A DNA stretch of 24,355 nt, taken from the IMG/VR virus record IMGVR_UViG_3300045049_000056, positions 64,001-88,355 of that record; one strand, given 5' to 3'. This DNA comes from a virus. A program made the translations under genes and the position numbers. Shown here in pieces: positions 18,473 through 24,263 of the stretch; within the stretch, counting starts at the first letter, position 1; every line of letters starts with the position of its first letter. The notes under the pieces are model-generated. The model made no database searches. It had not been told where the DNA came from and saw nothing but the letters and a program-made list of their open reading frames with translations.

Positions 18473-18886
18473 TCAATCCCTTATGCTAAGATAACCAAAC
18501 GTTCCCGGTGCTCCGTCGTTATCGTTTTTACTTTTATTTTCCAATGACGGGTACTTGACAACCTGAAGAATATTCTTTGCATAAATCACTAACACATCAT
18601 CACGTTGAATATAATCTTCTACGTCAAGTTTAAACTTCTTCCCGTCGAGTGTCCAAGCGTCACGATGATATTCGGATGCTTCGTCAAGTGTGGCGCGTTC
18701 CTCTAACGAGTAATTCTCTCCGCAGCAATCGCAAGCAATTTCATACGGGTGATGGCCGAAGCGTTCCTCAAAATACTTGATTGCTTCAGCTTCGGGCAAT
18801 TCGATATAGATTTTCGATTTCTCTTTGCCGTCAATCTCAACTTTAACACTGCCACCGCTGTGCATATCCCAAAACAGAGTCCACAT
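18473..18886 (-). CDS. Phage protein with WDMHSGG and CxCCGxxY motifs
   Basis: 137 residues. The N-terminus MWTLFWDMHSGGSVKVEIDG, the segment ELPEAEAIKYFEERFGHHPY and the cysteine cluster ACDCCGENYSLEE (about 71-83) form a recognisable phage-wide family; the three Cys probably hold a metal. Function unknown. The ATG at 18886 follows AAAGGAACATTAAAC; the upstream extension lies in the intergenic region. Confidence 0.82.
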   Translation of the reverse strand: MWTLFWDMHSGGSVKVEIDGKEKSKIYIELPEAEAIKYFEERFGHHPYEIACDCCGENYSLEERATLDEASEYHRDAWTLDGKKFKLDVEDYIQRDDVLVIYAKNILQVVKYPSLENKSKNDNDGAPGTFGYLSIRD

Positions 18887-18909
18887 GTTTAATGTTCCTT
18901 TCAAGTTAA

Positions 18910-19065
18910 TTACATCGGTTCCGACGTGTAAGAAGTGCCCCAATCATCTACCCATGCATATTGAATTTCACCTGTCTCTTTGTGCGTACGAGTGCTCAGG
19001 TCCGTGCTGTACGTCCATTTGCTTTCAAACATGCGCGCGAAGAACGATTTCAGTTGTTTTGCCAT
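18910..19065 (-). CDS. Small basic-to-Trp-rich phage protein
   Basis: 51 residues. MAKQLKSFFARMFESKWTYS with a basic amphipathic start, then YAWVDDWGTSYTSEPM. Its ATG at 19065 follows CCGGAGTAATC and is first after the promoter at 19111-19139. Membrane or nucleic-acid association is possible, not shown. Confidence 0.7.
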   Translation of the reverse strand: MAKQLKSFFARMFESKWTYSTDLSTRTHKETGEIQYAWVDDWGTSYTSEPM

Positions 19066-19110
19066 GATTACTCCGGTTGTTTGCCTGTCGGCGGTTAGCT
19101 CATGTGTTGA

Positions 19111-19139
19111 AGCATACCATAGCGATTCAAGGTTTACAA
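19111..19139 (-). promoter_or_regulatory. Leftward promoter with tandem AAGCA-type repeats
   Basis: Read leftward: TTGTAA (19139-19134), 17-base spacer, TATGCT (19116-19111). On the + strand CAAGGTTTACAAGCAC is the degenerate tandem unit. It overlaps the last codons of the amber-extended HD frame. Confidence 0.62.
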
Positions 19140-19244
19140 GCACAATTTATATTGCATAGGACGCTCTATACGTTGCGCAGAACGTCGGACAACATTCGCA
19201 ATGTCTTCGTCTAGATCGTGGCGTAGTGGGCCGTTAAATGCTTC

Positions 19245-19793
19245 CTAGGGGTATTCCTGACGTGAAAGCGAATGCAACCCATCTGTAGCAAGCTGGAAGG
19301 CGATTACACGAAGACTATGATCGGCTTTTGTCAACACACCTAACAGCATTTGCTTTTCTTGCAAGTACACCTTAGCAAAATCCGGGTCATGCTGCACAAT
19401 GCTAGACGTGTTGCTAATCAGGTCGGCACATTTGATTGTCTGAATCCATCCCGGCGCATTAGCTAGGCGTTCTCGTGACAGGCGCTTACGGGTTGCTCTG
19501 TTGCCTTCTTCTAGGTCGGACAGGAGCATGACACCTTCCGTTACGATGGGGCCAAACTTCTGTAACAGAAACTCCTTGCTAACATTCTGATCCTCTACAC
19601 AGTCATGCAGATATGCCACTGCTAAGATATATTCGATATCACTTCGTCCGCCCGATATATCTGGCAACAGGCTAGACACAATTCCGGCAACCTCTGCAAG
19701 ATGATCGAAATACGGTGCATTGGTGTATTTTCTGCGCTGGTCTTTATGCACTTCTCGTGCGAATACCATTGCTTGATATGCTAGGTTCATCAT
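19245..19793 (-). CDS. MESH1-like HD hydrolase (possible alarmone hydrolase)
   Basis: 182 residues. HD signature in order: REVHKDQRRK, YFDHLAEVA with His31, AYLHDCVEDQ with His63-Asp64 and Glu67-Asp68, then ECxxT-like spacing to TIKCADLISNTSSI with Asp124 and Asn128. This is the SpoT/RelA-type hydrolase core; MESH1-like enzymes cleave (p)ppGpp or NADPH with Mn. No synthetase domain. Start coupled by ATGA to the upstream gene. The frame ends at TAG (19247-19245), but 36 more codons stay open to TAA at 19134 with good composition, so the product may originally be longer. Substrate is inferred. Confidence 0.82.
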   Translation of the reverse strand: MMNLAYQAMVFAREVHKDQRRKYTNAPYFDHLAEVAGIVSSLLPDISGGRSDIEYILAVAYLHDCVEDQNVSKEFLLQKFGPIVTEGVMLLSDLEEGNRATRKRLSRERLANAPGWIQTIKCADLISNTSSIVQHDPDFAKVYLQEKQMLLGVLTKADHSLRVIAFQLATDGLHSLSRQEYP

Positions 19794-20086
19794 TTGTCCT
19801 TAAAAGCTGGAAATTCAGAGAGAAATGGCGCAGTGTCGACCAACTTCTGTTTGTATTCAGAAAGCAATTCTCTTTGCTTTCTTTGATATTCTAGTTCCAA
19901 AATTTTAATCTTGTCATACTGTGTAAATCCCTCGAAGAAATCGCATAGATGAGATGCCCTCATTGCGCCAAATCCCTCTGCAAATACGATGGGATCACCA
20001 TTATTTAGGTTACCTTTTCCACTTACAGCGGCGCCGCGCACATACCGGAAAAGATCATACGGCCAGAATGCATATTCTTCAGTCAT
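19790..20086 (-). CDS. Phage protein, unknown
   Basis: 98 residues. MTEEYAFWPYDLFRYVRGAA, then KGNLNNGDPIVFAEGFGAMR (about 24-43) and a long C-terminal helix (YDKIKILELEYQRKQRELLS). The ATG at 20086 overlaps the upstream stop; a GTG or ATG further upstream would lie inside the preceding micro-gene. It is coupled by ATGA to the alarmone hydrolase gene. Confidence 0.75.
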   Translation of the reverse strand: MTEEYAFWPYDLFRYVRGAAVSGKGNLNNGDPIVFAEGFGAMRASHLCDFFEGFTQYDKIKILELEYQRKQRELLSEYKQKLVDTAPFLSEFPAFKDK

Positions 20087-20253
20087 CACGAATTCCCCTG
20101 TGCCCATTCAATGCAAAACGTTTTCGTCCCTGAAAACTGCACACGTTCAAAATTGCTGCACAAGACGACAACCCACGTTGCGCCCTTGCGGATGACGGCG
20201 TAGAGTTCGGATTGATATACAGGTTTCACTACCGTATGTTTGATTGGTTTCAT
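20086..20253 (-). CDS. Small phage protein, 55 aa
   Basis: MKPIKHTVVKPVYQSELYAV followed by IRKGATWVVVLCSNFERVQF: a strand-rich product. ATGA overlap upstream and TGATG overlap downstream; AGGAGAACGAAG is its ribosome site. Function unknown. Confidence 0.75.
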   Translation of the reverse strand: MKPIKHTVVKPVYQSELYAVIRKGATWVVVLCSNFERVQFSGTKTFCIEWAQGNS

Positions 20254-20543
20254 TCTTCGTTCTCCTGAATATATTTCTTCACCGCTGCATCAGCAATGTG
20301 GCGTGCTGTATGAATTGGTTTAAGACTTCTTGTAAATTCAATCAGGTTGCACAACTCGTCATCCGACAAACTACTCTTCGGATATTCCCGTTCAGGTTTG
20401 ATGCGGTATTCCCTGATTACGTCAGTCGGTGGAGTGTTCTTTTCCAAGTCTTGCCATTCGTAAGAGTCATCTAGACGCCATTGAATTAACGTCCCGTTGG
20501 CCCATGCGACGATTATATCTTTGTGGCGATGTGGTTTGTTCAT
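20250..20543 (-). CDS. Phage protein, AWANGxxIQWR-type family
   Basis: 97 residues. HKDIIVAWANGTLIQWRLDD (about 7-26) with EWQDL and YRIKPE near residue 53 is a recurrent phage signature of unknown function, often described only as hypothetical. The ATG at 20543 follows AAGGATTTTTGAT. C-terminal helix near residues 60-95. Confidence 0.78.
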   Translation of the reverse strand: MNKPHRHKDIIVAWANGTLIQWRLDDSYEWQDLEKNTPPTDVIREYRIKPEREYPKSSLSDDELCNLIEFTRSLKPIHTARHIADAAVKKYIQENEE

Positions 20544-20544
20544 A

Positions 20545-20739
20545 TCAAAAATCCTTTGTCCAAACAAAACTATCGTTATCAGAATTGTATTCAAGCTTGA
20601 AAGACTCTACTTTGTTTCCTTCCTCATTGAATACGTCTAGGTAGGCATTCGACCATTCCGCTCCATCTGCGAAGGCTGTAGCTTCGTTGAAGAATAGCTT
20701 TATTGGTTCTTCACCTTGTGACAGGACATAGTATTTCAT
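20545..20739 (-). CDS. Small phage protein, unknown
   Basis: 64 residues, opening MKYYVLSQGEEPIKLFFNEA. Sheet-rich with acidic turns (YLDVFNEEGNKVESFKLEYN). ATGA overlap with the upstream gene. No family recognised. Confidence 0.75.
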   Translation of the reverse strand: MKYYVLSQGEEPIKLFFNEATAFADGAEWSNAYLDVFNEEGNKVESFKLEYNSDNDSFVWTKDF

Positions 20740-21032
20740 TCTCCCGTCGCTTTCTTAATTGCTGCGCGTGCGTTAATGTATTCTGGAGTGCTTCGGCACC
20801 CCTCGTCAGTGTCGTACAGGTCTGCGATAGCCTGCAAAGCACTCAACAATTCCGGCGCTGCTGCCATCAATCGGGCATTTGCTTCTAGTTCTTCTTGCGG
20901 AGTGCTGCGATAACCATACACATGTGCCCAAAAGCGATTGCGCATTTGCTCTTTGCCACGAAAGAAACTGTCGAATTCTAGAGCATACACAGTTGTGTCT
21001 TCGACAAGCCATTCTTCTTTGGTGTGTTTCAT
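20736..21032 (-). CDS. Phage protein, NARLMAAAPELL-type family
   Basis: 98 residues. ANARLMAAAPELLSALQAIA (about 51-70) is the signature of a very common phage family of unknown function, usually found at the C-terminus of small early proteins. The N-terminal 45 residues (EEWLVEDTTVYALEFDSFFR) are specific to this copy. Start abuts the upstream stop (TAAATG). Confidence 0.85.
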   Translation of the reverse strand: MKHTKEEWLVEDTTVYALEFDSFFRGKEQMRNRFWAHVYGYRSTPQEELEANARLMAAAPELLSALQAIADLYDTDEGCRSTPEYINARAAIKKATGE

Positions 21033-21209
21033 TTATTTCTCCGTAACTAAGCTATCTAACAGTTTGTAAACTTCCTCGCGTGCCCTATCTCTTTCGGACA
21101 ACGCCACGTCTAAGCTCGATTGCTTATTCTTCGCATGTTCAAGCATAGCAGACTTTTCCGCGAACAATGCAATCTTAAGCTTTAGCGTGTGGGCTTGTTG
21201 TTTGTTCAT
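21033..21209 (-). CDS. Small helical protein, 58 aa
   Basis: MNKQQAHTLKLKIALFAEKS, then KNKQSSLDVALSERDRAREE: one long amphipathic helix, likely a coiled coil. ATGA overlap upstream and direct abutment downstream. Function unknown. Confidence 0.75.
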   Translation of the reverse strand: MNKQQAHTLKLKIALFAEKSAMLEHAKNKQSSLDVALSERDRAREEVYKLLDSLVTEK

Positions 21210-21442
21210 AGCTCGTCACTTTCCAATTCGTTAAGAATGTCTCTGGCTTTCGACAACCATGCTGGCTCTACGTAAGGTTCAAACCCTCCCTCGTCATCTG
21301 CCCATTCCTTTCCGCACTGACTGCATATCGTCCAGACTGAGCCGCTTCTATATGTTTCGTCGTGCTGGCAAATGTTACTGTCCACTTCCTTAATCAGCGA
21401 TCGCATAGCCTGTGCAACATCAATTTTCTTAACCATTTTCAT
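21206..21442 (-). CDS. Small zinc-motif phage protein
   Basis: 78 residues. Cys25 and His27 in NICQHDETYRSG plus CSQCGKEWADDEGG (about 40-53) form a plausible C-H-C-C zinc site, flanked by helices. Start at 21442 overlaps the upstream stop (ATGA); a second in-frame ATG is at 21436. Function unknown. Confidence 0.78.
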   Translation of the reverse strand: MKMVKKIDVAQAMRSLIKEVDSNICQHDETYRSGSVWTICSQCGKEWADDEGGFEPYVEPAWLSKARDILNELESDEL

Positions 21443-21726
21443 TTCCCCTTCTCAAACAATGCGCCAATGGCTAGGCGTGTTTCAAACTTAACAGGATCAC
21501 GGCGGTATTCGATACGTATTTGGCCGTTAACACTTCGTGTCACAATCGCGTGTAGCTCGCCTGTGTTGTCGTCGTACACTTCCGCGCTAGATGCCTGATA
21601 ATGATTTACTTGCATATGGGCCACACATTTAGCAACAGCCCAATTGGCATCGCTAGAACTGTTCACCTGTACGGGATCGTGGTAGCGTTTCCCGCGATAA
21701 AATTTTGTCCTAATTGTCCTTTTCAT
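21439..21726 (-). CDS. Phage protein, unknown
   Basis: 95 residues, opening MKRTIRTKFYRGKRYHDPVQ, strongly basic at the N-terminus, then a sheet with VYDDNTGELHAIVTRSVNGQ. The ATG at 21726 overlaps the endonuclease stop (ATGA), so it is translated from the same message. The upstream extension belongs to the endonuclease frame. Confidence 0.78.
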   Translation of the reverse strand: MKRTIRTKFYRGKRYHDPVQVNSSSDANWAVAKCVAHMQVNHYQASSAEVYDDNTGELHAIVTRSVNGQIRIEYRRDPVKFETRLAIGALFEKGK

Positions 21727-22541
21727 GCTGCGTCCTTTGGTTCGATATTGATACAGAATTCTTCGTATGACCACAGAAAACCGTAAGCACATTTCAAAAT
21801 TGTACTATTAGAAAGCCTTCGCCTGATAGTTGCAATATTCGCATCAGGAAACCCGTTTTGCCTTAACCACGTTTCAGCCTTTTTCACACTTTCAAATTTC
21901 ATACCGTTGGAACAAAATATGTTTCGTATTGTTTTTGTTTTGTATTTGATTGGTTCATCTATTGCGCAATCGTGATTTGTCTCATCAATCACGCCGTTAA
22001 TGATATATCTCCACCTAAATCCTGCGCATGTATCAAGACGACCACTGCAACAGTTTTGAATTCCACCTTTATTAATTTTCACAAAACCTTGACTTTTCAC
22101 CCATTCAGTGGCAGCAGTAATACTATCAAAAGACATTCCGTTAGAGCATACAACAGGAGTTTTCGGCCTGTTCTCACTCATCTTTCTTCGTGTCTCCTCG
22201 GATTGCACATGCCCCATTTTTGCGGCGCTAATTCGTTTGCAGTGTTCTTCAGTTCTCACAAGACCGCTAATTCCTTCTCCACCGTCAGTTAAGTTTGTCA
22301 AAGGATGCCCGGCCTCACGATAGAATTTGATCAATTCAATCTCTAAATCGAATGCATCACTCTCGGTTAGTTCTTTTTCCACATACTCTATAATCACGCC
22401 ATGTTTCTTGGCTGTCCGCTGCCAATATTCGTTGCGTTTGGTTGACTGAGATGCCCTTGGTCCGGCGCCTTTCCCGACGTAAAACACTTCGTTATCTGTT
22501 GCACGACGGTGGAGATACACATAAAAATCTTTTCGTTCCAT
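21723..22541 (-). CDS. Freestanding GIY-YIG homing-type endonuclease with NUMOD repeats
   Basis: 272 residues. GIY-YIG module: DFYVYLHR (5-12), VFYVGKG (19-25), catalytic Glu near 67-69 in DLEIELIKFY. A NUMOD3-type unit follows (HCKRISAAKMGHVQSEETRR, 100-119), then two NUMOD1-like repeats, VVCSNGMSFDSITAATEWVK (130-149) and NIFCSNGMKFESVKKAETWL (207-226), which bind DNA. This is the architecture of phage homing endonucleases that nick or cut intronless alleles. It has its own promoter with a 130-base leader carrying repeats (22610-22664), and downstream genes are ATGA-coupled to it, so it may drive them. Confidence 0.92.
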   Translation of the reverse strand: MERKDFYVYLHRRATDNEVFYVGKGAGPRASQSTKRNEYWQRTAKKHGVIIEYVEKELTESDAFDLEIELIKFYREAGHPLTNLTDGGEGISGLVRTEEHCKRISAAKMGHVQSEETRRKMSENRPKTPVVCSNGMSFDSITAATEWVKSQGFVKINKGGIQNCCSGRLDTCAGFRWRYIINGVIDETNHDCAIDEPIKYKTKTIRNIFCSNGMKFESVKKAETWLRQNGFPDANIATIRRRLSNSTILKCAYGFLWSYEEFCINIEPKDAA

Positions 22542-22609
22542 ACAAGCTCCCTAAAGATTTAATCTTAACATTTGATAAGATTTTTGTCTGTAGGTAACTT
22601 GATGTTTTT

Positions 22610-22664
22610 ACAATGCATTTTGTCTTACGAACTCTGTAGGTGTTTGTCTTACAAGATGCATTGT
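22610..22664 (-). repeat. Inverted repeat with internal direct repeat in the endonuclease leader
   Basis: ACAATGCAT (22610-22618) and ATGCATTGT (22656-22664) are perfect 9-bp arms. Just inside lie two copies of the 10-mer TTTGTCTTAC (22619-22628 and 22643-22652). It is transcribed between the promoter and the ATG, so it could form a regulatory RNA structure or be a protein or insertion target. Confidence 0.6.
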
Positions 22665-22675
22665 TGTATGCATCC

Positions 22676-22704
22676 ATTATGCCCGCGTCACACAAGCACG
22701 TCAA
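22676..22704 (-). promoter_or_regulatory. Leftward promoter with tandem AAGCA repeats
   Basis: Read leftward: TTGACG (22704-22699), 17-base spacer, CATAAT (22681-22676). On the + strand CAAGCACGTCAAGCAC shows two identical CAAGCAC units 9 bp apart. Confidence 0.75.
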
Positions 22705-22712
22705 GCACTTTC

Positions 22713-22898
22713 TTACACGTCGTCGTCTTTCTTTTCCCACTTAATGACAAGAATGTCGCCCATCCACAATTCCACCCGCTGAATATTGTGTTCCAGCACT
22801 TTGAGACGATACATTTGCCCCATCTGTGCAGAATCGTGAGAATGAAAATCGTAATACACCCCTGACGAATACCACCACTTGAGCACTGTATCAGCCAT
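22713..22898 (-). CDS. Small phage protein, unknown
   Basis: 61 residues, opening MADTVLKWWYSSGVYYDFHS. Beta-rich with Trp and Met (LWMGDILVIKWEKKDDDV), like small SH3-type folds. The ATG at 22898 is two bases from the upstream stop (TAGCCATGG); the frame extension lies inside the neighbour. Confidence 0.72.
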   Translation of the reverse strand: MADTVLKWWYSSGVYYDFHSHDSAQMGQMYRLKVLEHNIQRVELWMGDILVIKWEKKDDDV

Positions 22899-22900
22899 GG

Positions 22901-23149
22901 CTAGCCCTTTGTCAGAATCGCCTGAATAACATCTACAGGGACAGATGATTTTCGTAGTTGCTCTACCAGTTCCGCTCGCTCGTTGCAATGTGGCCATTTG
23001 CGAAGCCACCGTAAAGGCTGCGAGCGTTCGCTATAAATGCGCGCTACAGTGTCGCCCGCCAGATTGCGCACAGTGACAGAGGCTTTTTGGCTTCCTTTTT
23101 TGCTGGCGTTTGAAGAGTAGACGAGAAAATTTCCGTGTTGTTCAGCCAT
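22901..23149 (-). CDS. Basic phage protein, unknown
   Basis: 82 residues with many Arg/Lys and a likely small fold (VRNLAGDTVARIYSERSQPL, then helix ERAELVEQLRKSSVPVDVIQ). Start overlaps the upstream stop by eight bases; GGAAGAG is the ribosome site. Family unknown. Confidence 0.75.
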   Translation of the reverse strand: MAEQHGNFLVYSSNASKKGSQKASVTVRNLAGDTVARIYSERSQPLRWLRKWPHCNERAELVEQLRKSSVPVDVIQAILTKG

Positions 23150-23321
23150 GATTCTCTTCCTTCACTTCCGTAAATTTATAACCTCGGATGTGCTCGTATT
23201 TTTTATAAAGCTCAATCAATGCTTTTTCTTCGTTCTCAGCTTTAACTTTGGCTGTCATGTGGTAAGTAATACCGATTGCACCGACGGGACGGCCGTGAAA
23301 TTCTGCAATGTAAGTTTTCAT
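23142..23321 (-). CDS. Small phage protein, unknown
   Basis: 59 residues. MKTYIAEFHGRPVGAIGITY, then a helix (VKAENEEKALIELYKKYEHI) and a closing strand YKFTEV, a compact beta-alpha-beta unit typical of early phage proteins. The ATG at 23321 is two bases after the upstream stop. Confidence 0.75.
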   Translation of the reverse strand: MKTYIAEFHGRPVGAIGITYHMTAKVKAENEEKALIELYKKYEHIRGYKFTEVKEENHG

Positions 23322-23323
23322 AA

Positions 23324-23488
23324 TTAAGCACGCTCCCAAGTGATCCAATGTTGGTAGGTGAAGCTGTTACGTTCCTGCTCAGTCATAATCGCCCACTGAG
23401 GATTTTTATAGCCCATCGGAAGAGTCATAATCCATTCGCCCGGTTTTGCTTTTTCGCGGGCTTCTTGCAGAGTTTCGGTCTTGGTCAT
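23324..23488 (-). CDS. Small phage protein, 54 aa
   Basis: MTKTETLQEAREKAKPGEWI, then MTLPMGYKNPQWAIMTEQER: an amphipathic helix followed by a beta unit. ACGGAGTACAAA precedes the ATG and it is the first gene after the promoter at 23516-23544. Function unknown. Confidence 0.75.
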   Translation of the reverse strand: MTKTETLQEAREKAKPGEWIMTLPMGYKNPQWAIMTEQERNSFTYQHWITWERA

Positions 23489-23515
23489 TTTGTACTCCGT
23501 TGTTCGTATGTGCTT

Positions 23516-23544
23516 AGTCTGCTGTGTTTGCTTTGCTGTGTCAA
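23516..23544 (-). promoter_or_regulatory. Leftward promoter, weak -10
   Basis: Read leftward: TTGACA (23544-23539), 17-base spacer, CAGACT (23521-23516). Only one AAGC unit is present (GTCAAGCTTT). The -10 is poor, so confidence rests on the -35 and its position before 23488. Confidence 0.5.
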
Positions 23545-23551
23545 GCTTTAT

Positions 23552-23866
23552 TTAAACAGGAACACGCTTGTGCACAATGCGGTGTTGCCCAATGGTTCCG
23601 GCGTTCTCTCGGTATTCTTTGAGACGTTCCTTAGCTTCCGTACGTGTTTCTTCGGTGCACTCAACGTCCCAACCATGGCCATAGTTGCCCTGAATCTGGA
23701 ACTCATCTTTCATCTTACGGCGCACCTTGGTAACGTAGCAATCATCCGGCATTTCTCCGCGCGCTTTAAGTGCCTTCTCTACGTCTGCCGCAGTATCTTT
23801 AGGGAAGTCGTTGTAAAACACAGTGTCGATGATCTTACGGCCACGTTTGATATTGAATGCTTGCAT
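23552..23866 (-). CDS. Phage protein, unknown, basic C-terminus
   Basis: 104 residues. The ATG at 23866 follows CAAGGAGAACATC; the longer frame crosses the promoter. MQAFNIKRGRKIIDTVFYND leads into a helix (KDTAADVEKALKARGEMPDD) and a strand-rich middle (FQIQGNYGHGWDVECTEETR), then TEAKERLKEYRENAG. A DUF-like small phage protein with no named family. Confidence 0.78.
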   Translation of the reverse strand: MQAFNIKRGRKIIDTVFYNDFPKDTAADVEKALKARGEMPDDCYVTKVRRKMKDEFQIQGNYGHGWDVECTEETRTEAKERLKEYRENAGTIGQHRIVHKRVPV

Positions 23867-23915
23867 GATGTTCTCCTTGTGTTGTTTAGCGCCCGTTGCG
23901 CTTTCCATGTAGATC

Positions 23916-23944
23916 ATTGTGCACCAGCTTTTCAGGCAATGCAA
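23916..23944 (-). promoter_or_regulatory. Leftward promoter of the 23552-23866 gene
   Basis: Read leftward: TTGCAT (23944-23939), 17-base spacer, CACAAT (23921-23916). On the + strand CAGGCAATGCAAGCAC carries the degenerate tandem unit. Confidence 0.62.
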
Positions 23945-24112
23945 GCACTTTTTAGCAGGACAAGCACAAATAGTTTGGACCGGCACTGTCAGACAGATTT
24001 AGGAGCAATGCAGCGCTCTATATAGCATGTCTCTAGCACCTATACAGCTAAACCACGAATAGCTGCTATGGCGATAATCTCTATCGACGTATCTCTTATT
24101 ACGATAAGTAAT

Positions 24113-24155
24113 CTGGAAAACACGCTACTCCTGCTTTCTCAAACGTGTTTTCCAG
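24113..24155. repeat. Perfect 12-bp inverted repeat / hairpin
   Basis: CTGGAAAACACG (24113-24124) and CGTGTTTTCCAG (24144-24155) are exact reverse complements, with a 19-base pyrimidine-rich loop. No U-tract follows on either side, so a simple terminator is unlikely; a protein site, recombination site or structured leader is more plausible. Confidence 0.7.
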
Positions 24156-24160
24156 CCCCA

Positions 24161-24197
24161 CAAAAAGGAAAAGCCCTGACACATTGCTGTGTAGGGC
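24161..24197 (-). terminator. Leftward terminator for genes entering from the right
   Basis: Read leftward: GCCCT+ACACA (24197-24188) pair with TGTGT and AGGGC (24183-24173) around GCAA with one bulge, followed by TTTTCCTTTTTG. The U-tract matches the terminator at 8645-8664. Confidence 0.85.
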
Positions 24198-24263
24198 CAA
24201 ATTTGGGAGAGGGGGTCGTTGATCCCAAGGGTGCATGATTCTGGCTCGCTGACGAGTTTTTAC

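Larger units (their letters stand above)
23867..24263. other. Gene-free hairpin-rich gap
   Basis: No supportable gene. From left: the leftward promoter (23916-23944); two small hairpins (CGATA/TATCG near 24072-24086 and CTTAT/ATAAG near 24096-24109); a perfect 12-bp hairpin (24113-24155); a leftward terminator (24161-24197). The stretch 23950-24060 shows nothing clear. Confidence 0.55.

Noticed and set aside
7158-24255. 13-base repeat GGCTCGCTGACGA (7158-7170, 24243-24255) and 11-base CCCAAGGGTGC (8502, 24224)
   Set aside because: A few exact 13-mer repeats are expected by chance in 24 kb, so these are not evidence of attachment sites or terminal repeats.
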